This document shows positions 23,639-35,194 of a stretch of DNA of 64,000 nt, piece by piece (the stretch's first letter is position 1; every line of letters starts with the position of its first letter). A program made the translations under genes and the position numbers. Under the pieces are notes generated by a model that was not told the origin of the DNA, made no database searches, and was given only the letters and a program-made list of their open reading frames with translations. Source of the DNA: Diphasiastrum complanatum (Eukaryota; Streptophyta; Lycopodiopsida; Lycopodiales; Lycopodiaceae); assembly GCA_029204225.1 (NCBI GenBank), contig CM055097.1, positions 33,790,804 through 33,854,803 of the forward strand. The letters run 5' to 3'.

Positions 23639-23814
23639 GAAAAAGTTAGACCCGCTTCGTTGCAATCCAAGGTCGGAAAATTGTTTCAATCTTCTGTATG
23701 AAAATTTGATCCTCCATTTTTTGCGTTTTTCTAGAATAATTGTATACATGGTTTTTTTTTTTTTTCTGGATGCTCATTACCAAATGACTTGAGCTTGAGT
23801 ATTATAATTCAACA
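23639..23814 (-). repeat. Remaining piece of the copia 3' LTR
   Basis: It shares CTTCTGTATGAAAATT, a T-run and GATGCTCATTACCAAATGA with 27690-27800. On the minus strand it begins TGTTGAATTATAATACTC. It is the part of the LTR on the far side of the Ty3 insertion. Confidence 0.7.
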
Positions 23815-25320
23815 CTCTCCTGTAATATGGAATCTGAAAAATTTCGCTCTTCAGATTTAGCAGACTATTAAATCTGAGATGGTGCTCCTTTGATAGTGCC
23901 TTTGTGAAGTAATTTGCTACTTGTAGATCTGTCCTACAGTGAACCAAAGAAATTTCTTTGCTTTGCACTTTTTCTCTAAGGTAGTGATACCTGATTTGGA
24001 TATGTTTGTTTCGAGAATGAAATCTCGGACTCAGAGACAGTGCAATAGTGCTTTGGTTGTCATAGTAGATGGTCATCGGATGTGACTGAATAAGTTCGAT
24101 ATCTACAAGCAGATTTTTCAACCAAATTGCCTCCTTGGTAGCATTCGGGACAATGCTATTAGGTTTGTTTTCAGTTGTTCCATGAAATTGGGCTGTGATT
24201 AAAGAAGAACACAAATCCAGAAGTCGATCTTCTGGTATTGATATCTCCTGTCAAATCTGCATCTGTGTAGTCTTTGAAAATATTGGCAGATTGGCTGTCT
24301 CCATAACAAATGTTGAGATGTTTTTTAGCTTAATGGACATACTTCACGACCTTCGTGAGAGTCTTCCAATGGACTGGACTCAGATTGGATAGGAATTGGT
24401 TGAGAGATCTGATTGAGTAAGCAAGGTCAGGTCGAGTGCAGAGCATAGCATACACAAGTGACATGATGATGGAGTAAAATGGATACTGCTTCATTTTCTC
24501 CTTCTTTGACTCAGATTTTGGACATTGCTCCTTTGACAGCTTCAGACCAGGATCGAGTGAGAAGTGGCTCGGTTTGCACTAGGCCATTCCATATCTTTTC
24601 AGCACATTAGTGAGATATCTCTGCTGACTGATAAAAATCTATCTGATGGGTCGAATTCAAAAAATTTGAATGTCGAGACAATAGTGTGCTGGACCCATAT
24701 CAGTCATCATGTATTCTTGTGCTAGCATGCATTTGGTATCCATTAACAAATTTATATTATTACTAAACAGTAACATGTCATCTACATAAAGAGTGATGAT
24801 GATAAAGGAATCGATACAGACTTGAAATAAACATTCGAGTCTGCCGAGTTTGTAATAAAACCATTTTCGACTAGAAATGTATTAATTCTCTAGAACTAGA
24901 CTCTTGGTGACTATTTCAGACCATATAGAGCCTTGTGAATTTTAACACTAGGTGCTTCTTACCCTTCAGCTCGTATTCCTCTGGCTGTGACATATAAATC
25001 TCCTCTTCAATGGTTCCATTGAGAAAAGCAGTTTGGACATCCATTTGGTGGACTTCTAAATCGACTGCAACTACATAGGAGAGTAGTAATCTGATTGAGA
25101 CATGCTTAACAACAGGGCTGAAGGTCTTGGAATAATCCAGATCTGAAATCTGAGAGAAGCCTTTGGCTACAAGTCTGGCCTTGTATTGATTTAATTTTTT
25201 TTTTAGCATCATACTTCGCTTTGAATATCCATTTGCATGGAATCAAATTTTGATCTGTTGGCAATTTAGTTATAGTCCACATTTGATTCTCGATCAGAGA
25301 ATCAATTTTTGCATCCATTG
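23815..25320 (-). pseudogene. Copia reverse transcriptase and RNase H (broken)
   Basis: RT, upstream first: LIPCKWIFKAKYDAKKK, then (other frame) QYKARLVAKGFSQI.DLDYSKTFSPVVK, VHQMDVQTAFLNGTIEEEIYM and LYVDDMLLFSN near 24790 (catalytic YVDD). RNase H: TDADLTGDINTRRSTSGFVF near 24250, KEAIWLKNLL, YYDNQSTIALS and KHIQIRYHYLREKV, ending near 23780. Several stops and at least two frameshifts interrupt it. Confidence 0.8.
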
Positions 25321-25399
25321 CAGCTTTTCACTGGTTAGCATTAGGTATTGACATTGCCTCAGAAACAATGTCTAGTTCATGCACAAAGTAACAGGCCAG

Positions 25400-26440
25400 A
25401 TCATCTATAAATCAGGATGGAGACTGTTTGGATCGATTTGATCTTCTGGGCTGAATTTTGATCTTGTGATGTGATTCGATTTGTTGAGATTTTGACTCAC
25501 TGTCCAAGTCAGTATCGATTTTCTGATGTTCGACACTTGGGTTAGATTTTGGTTGTTCGACCCTTGGATCAGATTTTGCTGGAGCTTTTCCCTTGTGGTC
25601 GAAAAATTGTTCTTCCAAAAAACTGGCATCTCTACTCGTAAAGGCCTTATGAGTGTCCAAATTGTAGAGCTTCTATACCTTGTGGTCTGGGGAGTAGCCA
25701 ATGAAAATCGATTTTTTGCTTTTGTCATCCAGATTCTTTCTTAAATCAATAGGGATCTGAGCCTAGGCAATGCATCCAAACACTCGAATATGTTTGAGTG
25801 ATGGTTTCGATCTAGTCCACATCTCATAAGGTGTCTTATCATTCAGGGCCTTAGTGATGGATCGATTTTGCAAATAGGCAGCTGTAGTGACAGCTTCTGT
25901 CCAAAATTTATTTGGAAGAGAAACGTGGGATAGCATGCTTTTGGCACTTTCAATAAGTGTCTAATTCTTTTGTCCTACTACTTCATTGGACTGAGGTGAG
26001 TAGCTAGTTGTGTATTGTTGATGTATTCCACTGGCCATACAGAATTCCTTGAACTCGGTAAAGATGTATCCTCCCCCTCCATCAGTACGTAGAGCTTTGA
26101 TCCTTCTCTGGGTTTAATTTTCTACAGATGTCTGAAATTACTTGAAGAACTTGAAAGTGTCGGATTTGTTCTTTAGAAAATAAGTAGCAGTTCTCAGAAA
26201 AAATTCATCAAGAAAAGTCAAAAAATAGACAACTCCCCTTGTCGAAGTGGTCCGCATTGGGCCACAAATGTCACTATGTACAAGATCTAATAAATCTCTA
26301 GAAGTATGAATAGAATCGGAAGTAAATGGACTTCTAGCATGCTTGTTGATAATAAAACTTTCACGTGGAAAATCAGATTTGCTAATGGAAGAAAGATCTT
26401 GAACTAGACTCTGATTTGACATTTGTTGAATACTATTGAA
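25400..26440 (-). pseudogene. Copia integrase (broken)
   Basis: The core starts DLVHSDICGPMRTTSTRG with YFLTFLDEF, continues RIKALRTDGGGGY (second Asp) and has KSIFIGYSPDHK (C-terminal G-K-Y region) near 25690. The preceding KHARSPF.SDS stretch is the usual spacer from the zinc-binding part. Stops and frameshifts are frequent. Confidence 0.7.
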
Positions 26441-27515
26441 GTTTAAATGGCATAATTAGAAATGCCATAGCAAATCAGTAGATTCAGAAGTAGAAGTATG
26501 AAGACTTGACTATTTTCTAAAATGTAGTGACTAAGCTTATAAAGATAGCCACAACATCTACCGAAAGCTAAAACTTTCCTAGACTCGTCAAGAATGGTGC
26601 AGCCTTTTGTATCGAATTCGACCCTATGACCTAAATTAGTGATTTTGCTTATAGAAAGTAGATTTTTGGTAAGGTTTGAAACATGTAAAACATTGTACAA
26701 CAAGTTAGCTTTACCTCTCTAAAATTTGACCTTGACTATTCCTCCACCTTCGATGGAATGAGATGAGTTGTCTCCAAGTTGTACAACTATAGAATGGATA
26801 AAGGCTTGTAGCTTTGGAACCAGTCTCAATGGTGAGTCATGTGTTGAGTTGCTCCAAAGTCCAAGTACTAGGATTCAATATCCTACAAGTTTTCGACCTT
26901 GATCATAAAGGTAGCTTCATCTTCCTCTTATTGTTGGATCGAGTGACTGGTTGAGACAACATTTGCTTGTTGTTGGAACTGTTTCTTCTTTTCATTGTTG
27001 TATTTTGAAGTTTTGCAATCTTTGATAAGATGGCCAGTCCTCTTACAGTATTTGTAGAATAGTTTCTACATTGGCTGGAATGATGAAGAATTCGACGTTG
27101 GACCAGAATTTGACCCAGAGCCAAAATTTGTGTATAGAGCTTGAGGATCTGTTCCTGATCATGAGGCGAATACATTTCTTCTGATCTCCTCTTGTAATAG
27201 CATCAAAATGGCTCTTGATAGAGTGAGATGTTGTTGGGTCGAAATAGCTATGACCCAAGTTTTATAGACATCATACAGACTTGATAAAAGAGTCATTACT
27301 ACATCAGAATCTTCTATGACTGAGCCGGTTGCAATCATCTGCTCCATGAGATTTTTGAGACATTCTCAAAGTGAAGAATTTCTTCCTCATATGGAGTTTG
27401 GATGTAACATCTCTGATGTCATAAAGAGTTGCTAAGATGTCTCAAGCATCCTTAGCAGTCTCAGCAGATTGAATGTGACTAATTTGGGAGTCTTTGATAT
27501 TGAATGTGATTAAGG
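26441..27515 (-). pseudogene. Copia gag, zinc knuckle and pre-integrase region (5' truncated)
   Basis: Gag, upstream first: ITFNIKDSQISHIQSAETAKDAW, DVVMTLLSSLYDVYKTWV and LLQEEIRR near 27180. A knuckle relic YCKRTGHLIKDC (first Cys lost) lies near 27050. LYNVLHVSNLTKNLLSISK near 26690 is the GAG-pre-integrase block. The gag N-terminus and primer site are missing, with the truncated LTR joined directly at about 27516. Confidence 0.75.
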
Positions 27516-27803
27516 CAAGATAAATAAATTAGACAATTCTCAATTGAGTTCGAAGATACAAAAATTGATAGATTGGTTAAACAACTTATTACAGAATGAT
27601 GCATGCAGGATGGTAATCTAATCAAGGCACTGAGTTAGACCCCATTTGACCCGATCTAGGGTCAGAAAAGTTCGAATGAAAATTCTGTATGAAAATTCTA
27701 TCTTCTATTTTTTGTGTTTTTCAGGAATAAGTGTACACAGGAATTTTTTTTTTTCTAGATGCTCATTACCAAATGATTTGAGCCTGAGTATTGTAATCCA
27801 ACA
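27516..27803 (-). repeat. Copia 5' LTR, truncated
   Basis: It is related to the left LTR: CAAGAT.AAT..ATTAGACAAT at the low end (compare 10197) and TGTTGGATTACAATACTC as its minus-strand start at 27803. About half the LTR and the adjoining primer site are gone. Confidence 0.65.
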
Positions 27804-27840
27804 CTTTGCATAGCCTTGCCAAGCAAAGTTATGCTCAACA
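27804..27840. mobile_element. Foldback/MITE-like element, right terminus
   Basis: It contains TAGCCTTGCCAAGCAAAG and ends AGTTATGCTCAACA, the reverse complement of the left end at 9739. With the copia insertion removed, the left and right parts join as CTATG-CTTTG-CATAG, itself a small palindrome, which supports continuity. Confidence 0.5.
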
Positions 27841-27899
27841 ATTCTATAGTTATCCTATTGGCACAACTCCAACAATAAATTAAAAAGCACAAGTCATGT

Positions 27900-28130
27900 C
27901 TCATCTTCAAAGGGTATGCTCAAAACAAAGGAGTACATATGAGAAAATTTTTGAACCTATTGCAAAGTGCACAACTTTGAGGTTGGTTATTGCTTTAGCA
28001 TTTTTGTTTTTTGGATAGCAAATTCATCAAATGGATGTTAAGTCTACATCTTATAAAGGATTTCAAAATAGAAATATTTGTATGCTACAATCCAGGGGCT
28101 ATGTTATCAAGGGAAGAATAACTAGAAGAC
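27900..28130 (+). pseudogene. Ty1/copia RT fragment
   Basis: Translation shows FEPIAKCTTLRLVIALAFLF, a stop, then QIHQMDVKSTSYKG. This is the copia RT block (F.P..K..TLR.....A.......HQMDVK..FL.G). No other part is preserved nearby. It differs from the larger copia element and lies on the opposite strand. Confidence 0.7.
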
Positions 28131-30382
28131 ATATTTACACAATCTCTATCTAGAAAGAACTTTGATTATTTTGGAAGCAAGCTTTTGTTTGTGAAATGAA
28201 TTTAAGATCAACACAGTGTTAGAAATGAGAGCTCAAATTTATTGGTCTAATAGGGATTTTTTGTATGTTATTTTTAAGCAGCTCATCTATTGTTTAGCAT
28301 GCTAGCCAAGACACATGGACAGACATCCCATAGTGCTTGACCAAACCTTGCATGGTTAGCCCTATCAAACAATATGCATATTCTTTCTTTTGATTTAGTA
28401 AAAATTGAGGTGCTTACATTTGATGTGGAGTATTTCTAATGTGCAAGTCTAGCTTTGCTATTGATTGCTCTTGGAGGTCTACAATAACCTTAAATTTTAT
28501 CAATAAAAAAAGTATTTGTATGTGTGTACCACACATGTGTGTAACACCTCATACCTTTGTCATGAATAGACATGAGCCTAGTTGGAGTTAGGCCAATCAA
28601 CCTGTTCATGGATTAGGCCTTGGCCAAGGATCTCATACCCTTGATTTGAAACTCAAAAGATTGGATATAGGGGTCCCTTAGTATTGTAATATTCAGCCAG
28701 TGTGTTTTCCTAGCAATCCCATTTTAATTTTGATGCTAGGAAAATCATGGAACCCTCAAGTAGGGACTTGAAAATCTTGAGCCTTCTTCTTGGATGGAAT
28801 CCCCCATAGGTTTTTGTTTTCTCTCTTCACCCACATACTTGAGTTTCTTGCTAACACAAATGAGGCTGGATGATATTCACACCTTAACATATTATGGAAT
28901 GTAACATCATGCCCTCTCATCTCATCACTATTGCACCTCAAGGAAGGATTTGTCACTTATTTCCATAATATGCTACTTCTTGAACATTATCTAGTTCTAT
29001 GAACATTTGTACAACCATATAAAGTTCATAGTTAGATACATTGAATCATGCAAAGATTTGCATTCCTTAGGAATCTATGGGAGGAGTTGGTTACACGTTG
29101 CTATGTGCAATGAAACCCGCCCAGCTTGTCGTGAATTTTTTTTTAAGCCCTTGAAAATTCTAGTGGCATATTATGAGTGAAAAAGGTGTCATGAAGAGCA
29201 TATTACAACCGTATGTGAAATCAGTTTCTTGGATTTAACAAAGGATTAGTGGCACCTCAGTGCTCCACTCATGCTCACCTCCACATAGATGCTTGTTCAC
29301 AGCCTACTGCACCCAGAGTGCAGACACTGATCGACCTCATAGATGCTTGTCACATGGGCTTGCTACACCGACCAAAGCGCGACCACTGATCATGTGATCA
29401 CGAGAATGGGGCGAGAAGCAAATCTCTATCGACATCATCTCACGAAAGAGGAAATAAGGCGCCATGGGTTCTTCAAATAAAACCTTGGAGCTAAATTTCA
29501 CGTGGAGGAAGGTCTCCTTCCCTAGCCCTTCCGCCTAGGAAGGGGCGTCCACCTCGGGCTACCACCCTTAGCGGAAGGGCCTTGGAAGGTGACCCCCCCC
29601 TATAACATTTGTCAAAGCATGTTAAAGTCAATAATACATCAAAACTTCCCCAAAAAAGACTCTACCCATGGCAAAGGGATGGGCTTGTCATCCTTTACAC
29701 TTGGGAAAGGATCCTTTAGTCACCTTACCTCCCTCCGAGATCATTGCAGGTTCAATTATAGTCCGGCCTTGTTGTAATTTTATGACATTTTATCCTCACA
29801 ATGATTTTAAAATGTTGTAAGCAGCAAGGGTTATTAGGAAGTCTAGCAAGACTTCCTAGAGGCAATTACATCTCTCAAATTATTATGGAGGACGAAGATC
29901 TTATGAGATGCTTGTGCTTGTGGTGGCATGAAGGTGAATGCGAGAAGCAACAAATGGTATGCTTTTATCTTTACTACAATACAACGGTAGCAAACAACAG
30001 ATTTTGAGTCCGTTTGGATTTTTGCTATTAGCAGATCCAATTCAAGCCCACAACAACAAGCAAGTTTTTAGGTTTAGGAACCATCGTCAATGAGAAAACA
30101 CACACACATTTTCCATTGAAGAAAAAGAGCAGTGTTGTGATAGTTCAGGGGAAAGCAAAAATGACACACTATCAGCATGGGCATCACCAGTAGCAAATGA
30201 AAAATCAAGCGGAAGTACCTCAGGATAGGATTCGTACCTCAGGCTATAGTACAAAACCATCCATCGGCGAAGCTGGGGAATGGGTGTCAGAGATCAGGGA
30301 GCCTCCAAATCCAGAAATCCAGCCTCTAGAACGCGCATGAAAGAGAGAGAGAATCGCGATCGAAAGAGAGAGAGATATCTAT

Positions 30383-30383
<1 letters not shown>
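28131..30383. other. Spacer without recognised gene
   Basis: Short frames only (29589-29777, 29801-30007). I see no motif, splice pattern or element end that I can defend. Confidence 0.45.

Positions 30384-30452
<69 letters not shown>
30384..30452. repeat. (GA)n microsatellite
   Basis: An uninterrupted run of about 34 GA units, preceded by shorter GA-rich runs from 30340. Confidence 0.95.
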
Positions 30453-30458
<6 letters not shown>

Positions 30459-30677
30459 GTCCAATTTCCAAATGCTAGTGAGAGAGATCAAATGAAGAGA
30501 GAGATAGAATGAAGAGGCCCTTTACAAATAATTATGAAAGTGGCAGGTTAATAATCAATCATCAATTATACAGTGGCAGGTCAATAATCACTCATTAATT
30601 ATACAATGGCCAACTTAAAAGTCCACTGAATCATGGACTGCCACTTGAAGGCTGGATAGTGGCCATTGCCAAGTGTG

Positions 30678-30808
30678 TATGCATGCATGGGGGAGGGCCA
30701 TGCATCATGTTCCCCGTACATGCATCCTCCTCCCCCAGTTTTTTAGTTCAAAAAACATGTATGCATGGGTGAGGGGAGGAGGATGCATGGGTCCCCTCAC
30801 CCATGCAT
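30678..30808. repeat. 130-bp CATGCATCCTCC repeat, copy 1
   Basis: The block is rich in TGCATGCATGGG and CATGCATCCTCCTCCCC around a central TTTTTTAGTTC. Its reverse complement matches 33775-33900 over most of its length. It may be a small inverted-repeat element or a terminal part of a larger one. Confidence 0.7.
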
Positions 30809-30843
30809 AAAAGTGGAACAAAGTTTAAATATAGATATATATA

Positions 30844-30880
30844 CTAGTAAAAGGTGCTCGTCGTTGATGGTGGTCGGGCG
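30844..30880 (-). mobile_element. Helitron-like 3' terminus, copy 1
   Basis: On the minus strand a weak hairpin (CATCAACGACGAGC) is followed by ACCTTTTA, then CTAG, then T. A hairpin followed after about eight bases by CTAG and an A/T insertion point is the standard 3' end of Helitrons. The same layout occurs at 42130 and 62991. The body would extend to the right. Confidence 0.45.
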
Positions 30881-31410
30881 CTTAAAAACTAATAGATATA
30901 TATACTAAATATAAATATTAACCAAAGGATAATATAAACTAAATATATCATTCACTAATATAGGTATTCTGTGTACATCCCAATCAGCCAAATAAGAGTA
31001 AGCATCAATTTAAAAACAAAAGATTTACACAAAATTCAAACTCAAATTTATATAAAATTAAAAATACAAAGTCATTCTTAAGTACTATTGTGTACACCAT
31101 CAAATCCAACATTGTCTGTACTTTACTTAATCTCACAATTGACATATTCTTCAAATATAACTTCATATTACTAACAAATTCATCTACATTTCTTAATAGA
31201 AATCTCTTTCGAGAAAGAAAATTTTCACAAAGTTGCTTATAGTACAAAAATTGGGTGAATTGCTCTATCATCTAGATAATACTACATGGATAAACATCAT
31301 CCCCAAAATAGAATAGCTCCATTATCTCTCGCAGAAATATCCTAAAGTTTATTACAACCTACACAATCTGCATAGACATACATACACACACCCTCAATCC
31401 CATATACACA

Positions 31411-32400
31411 CATTTTTGCTGCGGATTTGTCTCGGCGTGCAGCACTAGATGAAACATACAACATGCAAGACAGAGCCTGTTCGACGATACTGGACCACTT
31501 CTTGGGAATGCCGAAAAGTGGTCCATTTGTTGTGCCCCAAATGGCGCTCCTTCTGGCATAAAGGACATTTTCAGGCAAACGACACGTCCGAATTGAGCTG
31601 CAACTGGTCCACTGGGTTTGTGCCAAGCCCACGAACTTGTGGCCACCTTCCATCCGAAGTTCTGACATTTCTAGTTCTAATCCGACCAAAGTTTCTAGTC
31701 TGCCCACAGGCCTAGGTTTCTAATATTGCTTTTACGGTTTCTCTATGAGTATGGAACCGTTTAGAGCTCAGTTTATTGCTGTGGGTTTGTCTCGGCATAT
31801 AGCATTGGACAGAACGGACAACATGTAAAATAGGGCCCATTTGGCAATATCGAACCACTTCTTGGGAATGCCAAAAAGTAGTCCATTCTTGTGCCCTAAT
31901 GGCATTCCATCCAGCATGAAAGATGTTTTAAAAAAAACGACGTCCAAGTTGAGCTGCACCTGGTCCAGTGGGTTTGTGCCCATGAACCTCCATCTGAGGT
32001 TTTGACATCTCTAGCACGAATCCGACCAGTTTTCAGTCCGACAGGCCTAGGTTTCCTATATTGCTTTTAGGGTTTATGTCCTAGACGCACATTTCTCTGT
32101 GAGTACGAAACTGTTTGGAGCCCAGTTTGTTGTTGCGGGTTTGTCTCAGCGTGTAGCACTGGATAGAATAGACAACATGCAAAACAGACTCCATTCGACA
32201 ATACCGAACCACTTCTTGTTAATGACAAAAAGTAGTCCATTCTTGTGCCCTAATGGCGTTCCATTCGACACGAAGGACGTTTTCAGGAAAACAACGTCCA
32301 AGTTGAACTGCACCTGGTCCAGTGGGTTCGTGCCAAGCCCACGAATCTATGGCCACCTTTTGTCCGAGGTTTTAACATCCAACCAATCACCTTTCTCTCA
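31411..32400. repeat. Three tandem ~355-bp repeats
   Basis: Units start near 31421, 31781 and 32135 (spacing 360 and 354 bp) with GCGGGTTTGTCTCGGCGTG. Shared blocks are CCACTTCTTGGGAATGCC, AAAAGTGGTCCATT, CTGGTCCAGTGGGTTTGTGCC and CATCTGAGGTTTTGACAT. Related units occur at 42430-43000. Short open frames in both strands are by-products; codon position shows no constraint between units. Confidence 0.8.
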
Positions 32401-33719
32401 CCCTCTTTCATTTTTTAGATTTAGTTTTACCATATCATTACGTTGTAGGCATTAGATTTTAGACATTACGCATTAGGTTCTAGGCATAAGGTTTTAGGCA
32501 TTAGGGTTTGATCAAAGCTAATTTTATAATTAATGCTACTTTGTCAAATCAACTAATTACACATTACATTCATTCTTTAGTCCATGTTTTATGTTATTAT
32601 TATTATTCCAATGGAATTGCTACTCACATACGATCAATTTTTATGATCAATGCTAGTTTGTCAAATCAACCAATTACAAATTACGTTCACTCTTTACCAA
32701 TTGTTTTTTATTATTTTATCAATGAAGATAAAATAGAGTTCAAATCTGAACTTGTATTTTCTATCTAACAACTATACTTGGCAATCATGCAATTTTCCTA
32801 GAATAATAACACCGAGATGTAATTGTTTGAAAATGACTCTACTAAGCAAACCTATGTTCTAAGTCATTCAATAGCAAATTATCATAACAATAACAATTAT
32901 CAAACCTATGTACTAAGTCATTCAATAGCAAAATATCATTCAATAGTCATTCAATTATAACAATAACAAATTGTTGACTTGCATAATAAACATGAATGCC
33001 ATAATAAAATTAATGTCTATGGACCAATATCTATAAGTGTTGCTTTATCCATTACTTAGCCATGACATTTTCATTTTCTCTAAAGATGATTTTGGTTTTG
33101 GAAGGACCAATTAGATTGAGTGTCCCATTTCTCCATGCATAGTTCATGTAGTATCTTTGAGATCGCAACTATTATCTTTTCAAATGAGACAATTAACATA
33201 CTTAGTGGCATCGGCTTAGGGACATTTGAATTTGCCAACAACTTAAGCTGAGATTTATAAAACATTGGTGTAACAAAAATCTCATACAAAATCCTAGATG
33301 ATCTTGCAGTTTTCAGAGTCTTGTTGATAGTGTCACGAGTAGAAAATTTGCAACAATATTGTTGTTGTAAATGTGTAGAATTTGATGCTCTACAATACGT
33401 GTCGGATAATCATGTGAATTGTAGAGCATCACATGATGACACATGATTATCGGTCATCATCATGATAAAATTGAAGGAATAACAATGTAGGAATCCGACA
33501 TAGGTTCTAGAGTGTCTAAAAACAATTTAGCATATGTGTTTTGTTACTTTTCAATTGCTATTAAGATTCACCAGCTAAGTGTAACAACATAGCCATGACT
33601 TAAAGAATTTTTTAGCTTTTCCATGATAGATGTAAGCTATCATGAAGATTCTATCAAAGGTGACATGTTTAAGATAGAAATTAATTGAAAATGTTTCTTA
33701 TTTGCAATTTAAATTACAA

Positions 33720-33745
33720 ATATATATATATATATATATATATAT
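33720..33745. repeat. (TA)n microsatellite
   Basis: A pure TA run of about 13 units just before the second 130-bp repeat copy. Confidence 0.95.
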
Positions 33746-33774
33746 TTAAACTTATGTACACTTTTGCGCATGTG

Positions 33775-33900
33775 TATGGGTGCACCCATGCATCCTCCTC
33801 TCCTCACCCATGCATGAGGTTTTTCTAACTAAAAAACTTGGGGAGGAGGATGCATGTATGGTGAAAAGGATGCATGGCCTTCCTCCCCATGCATGCATCC
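33775..33900. repeat. 130-bp CATGCATCCTCC repeat, copy 2 (inverted)
   Basis: Reverse-complement match to 30678-30808: CACCCATGCATCCTCCTC, CTAACTAAAAAACTTGGGG, AGGATGCATGTA and CCCCATGCATGCAT occur in the corresponding order. The pair encloses about 3 kb. Confidence 0.7.
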
Positions 33901-34279
33901 AAAGGGCCCACTCCAAATTCAAATTATCCTTTACCAACACACAGAATGAAAATGTGTTCTAGAGATGCTCTACCGAAGACTCTCGTGCAGTAGCTATTTC
34001 TCATGCAAAAATCAATCACACAAAATAGGTGAAGAGAAACAAGGAAATAAAGAAACATCACAGAGAGTTAGAACTGTATGGCACTTGTCGAACAAAACTT
34101 GCATTCATCAACATTGATAAGTCACCTTGACACTTGCAAGTTTGCATTGGTTGTAGAGTAATGAGACTTACTCTGATATGCCCTTGTCAAAACAAGGCAG
34201 GGTGGGTGACACTAACATTTATCATCATGGATAACAGATGTTGTAAGATATAGCTTGAAATGCAGGTATGGTTGAGGTA
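33901..34279. other. Spacer
   Basis: Nothing recognised between the second inverted repeat and the gag relic. Confidence 0.4.
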
Positions 34280-35191
34280 CTATGTCCTGAGGACCTCTAT
34301 GAACAAGAGATTCAGAACCGAATCTCTATCTAGATTTCCGAGTCCTAGATTTATGATGTATTGGCACATTGGAAATCTTATCAGCTTGTGGAAAGACAAA
34401 TAGATTTGAGGTTGTAGAAAGAGAAAAAAACTGTCAACATTTGATCCTTCGTCTTCTTCTTTGATGGCATCGGACATAGCTAACTTTAGACTCGTGTATT
34501 CATCATTGGATTTAAGCTCATGTCTAATCCATCTTAAAAGGCCGACTAAAAACCAAATGATGAGCACCTAGTCGGAGGGCTGTTCTTGTACTTGACTTTT
34601 GAGGCGTTTGAAACGCTCGATATAGTCTTGTACACGTTTGTCTTTTGACATTTTGATGTTACTCAATTTGACAAAAGGACTCTCGATCAAGCGAAAGGGC
34701 TTAAAATGCTTGATAAAAGACTCTTTCAAGATTGACCAGTCTGTCTTTTCATCACGATCAAGGTTGAAAAACCAATTACGTGCTCTAGCGATCATGGTCA
34801 TCGAAAATAGTTGGACCATAGCATCGGGGGATGTTTCACCATACACATCACATGCATTCTCAAAGATTTGCAAAAATCTTTGAAGGTCCGAAGTACCGTC
34901 GAACTTTGGTAGGTCTAGTTTTGGTGTACGTCTCTCAAGATGAGCTCCATGGGTAGTAGAAATTCGATTAGTGTTGGTTCTGACCCATGAGGGCTCAGAA
35001 CCAGAAAAATGGGGTCGTGTGCGTGAGGGCTCGGCTCTATCAAGTTCTTGTCCGTTGAATGGGTTTGTGGATGGCTCTTGGAGTTCAACTCGCATTTGGT
35101 AGAACCTATGACGTCTGATTTGTTCAGCTACATGGGACCTGATCTCATATGGATAATCGTCTGGGACTTGAAGATCGTTTTGTTGGTCCAT
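34280..35191 (-). pseudogene. Second Ty3 gag, one in-frame stop
   Basis: The frame 35191-34571 continues without shift into 34567-34280 across a single TAG (34568-34570). Core blocks: KLDLPKFDGTSDLQRFLQIF, ARNWFFNLDRDEKTDWS, KHFKPFRLIESPFVKL, DYIERFKRLKSQ and (after the stop) IIWFLVGLLRWIRHEL. This is the Retrotrans_gag domain, clearly homologous to that at 13.4-13.8 kb. No zinc knuckle, protease or RT follows below 34280, so the element is truncated there. The start ATG opens MDQQNDLQVPDDYPYEIR. Confidence 0.8.
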
Positions 35192-35194
35192 TGG

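Larger units (their letters stand above)
10024..27803 (-). mobile_element. Ty1/copia LTR retrotransposon, split by a nested Ty3 element
   Basis: The left (3') LTR is in two pieces, 10024-10621 and 23639-23814; the right (5') LTR remnant is 27516-27803. On the minus strand both LTR copies start TGTTG and share blocks such as GATGCTCATTACCAAATGA and GATAGATTGGTT. A purine-rich tract (ACAGGAGAG) directly precedes the 3' LTR at 23815-23823. CTTCG at 10019-10023 and CTTTG at 27804-27808 may be the target duplication with one change. The 5' end of gag and the primer site are missing next to 27516. The coding parts (gag, integrase, RT, RNase H) lie between 27515 and 23815, in that order on the minus strand, with many stops and frameshifts. 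Confidence 0.75.

Noticed and set aside
30280-30495. 71-codon frame rich in Arg-Glu
   Set aside because: It is a translation of a (GA)n run.
31342-31715. Overlapping 88-121 codon frames in the ~355-bp repeats
   Set aside because: The tandem units show indels out of phase and no conserved reading frame between units.
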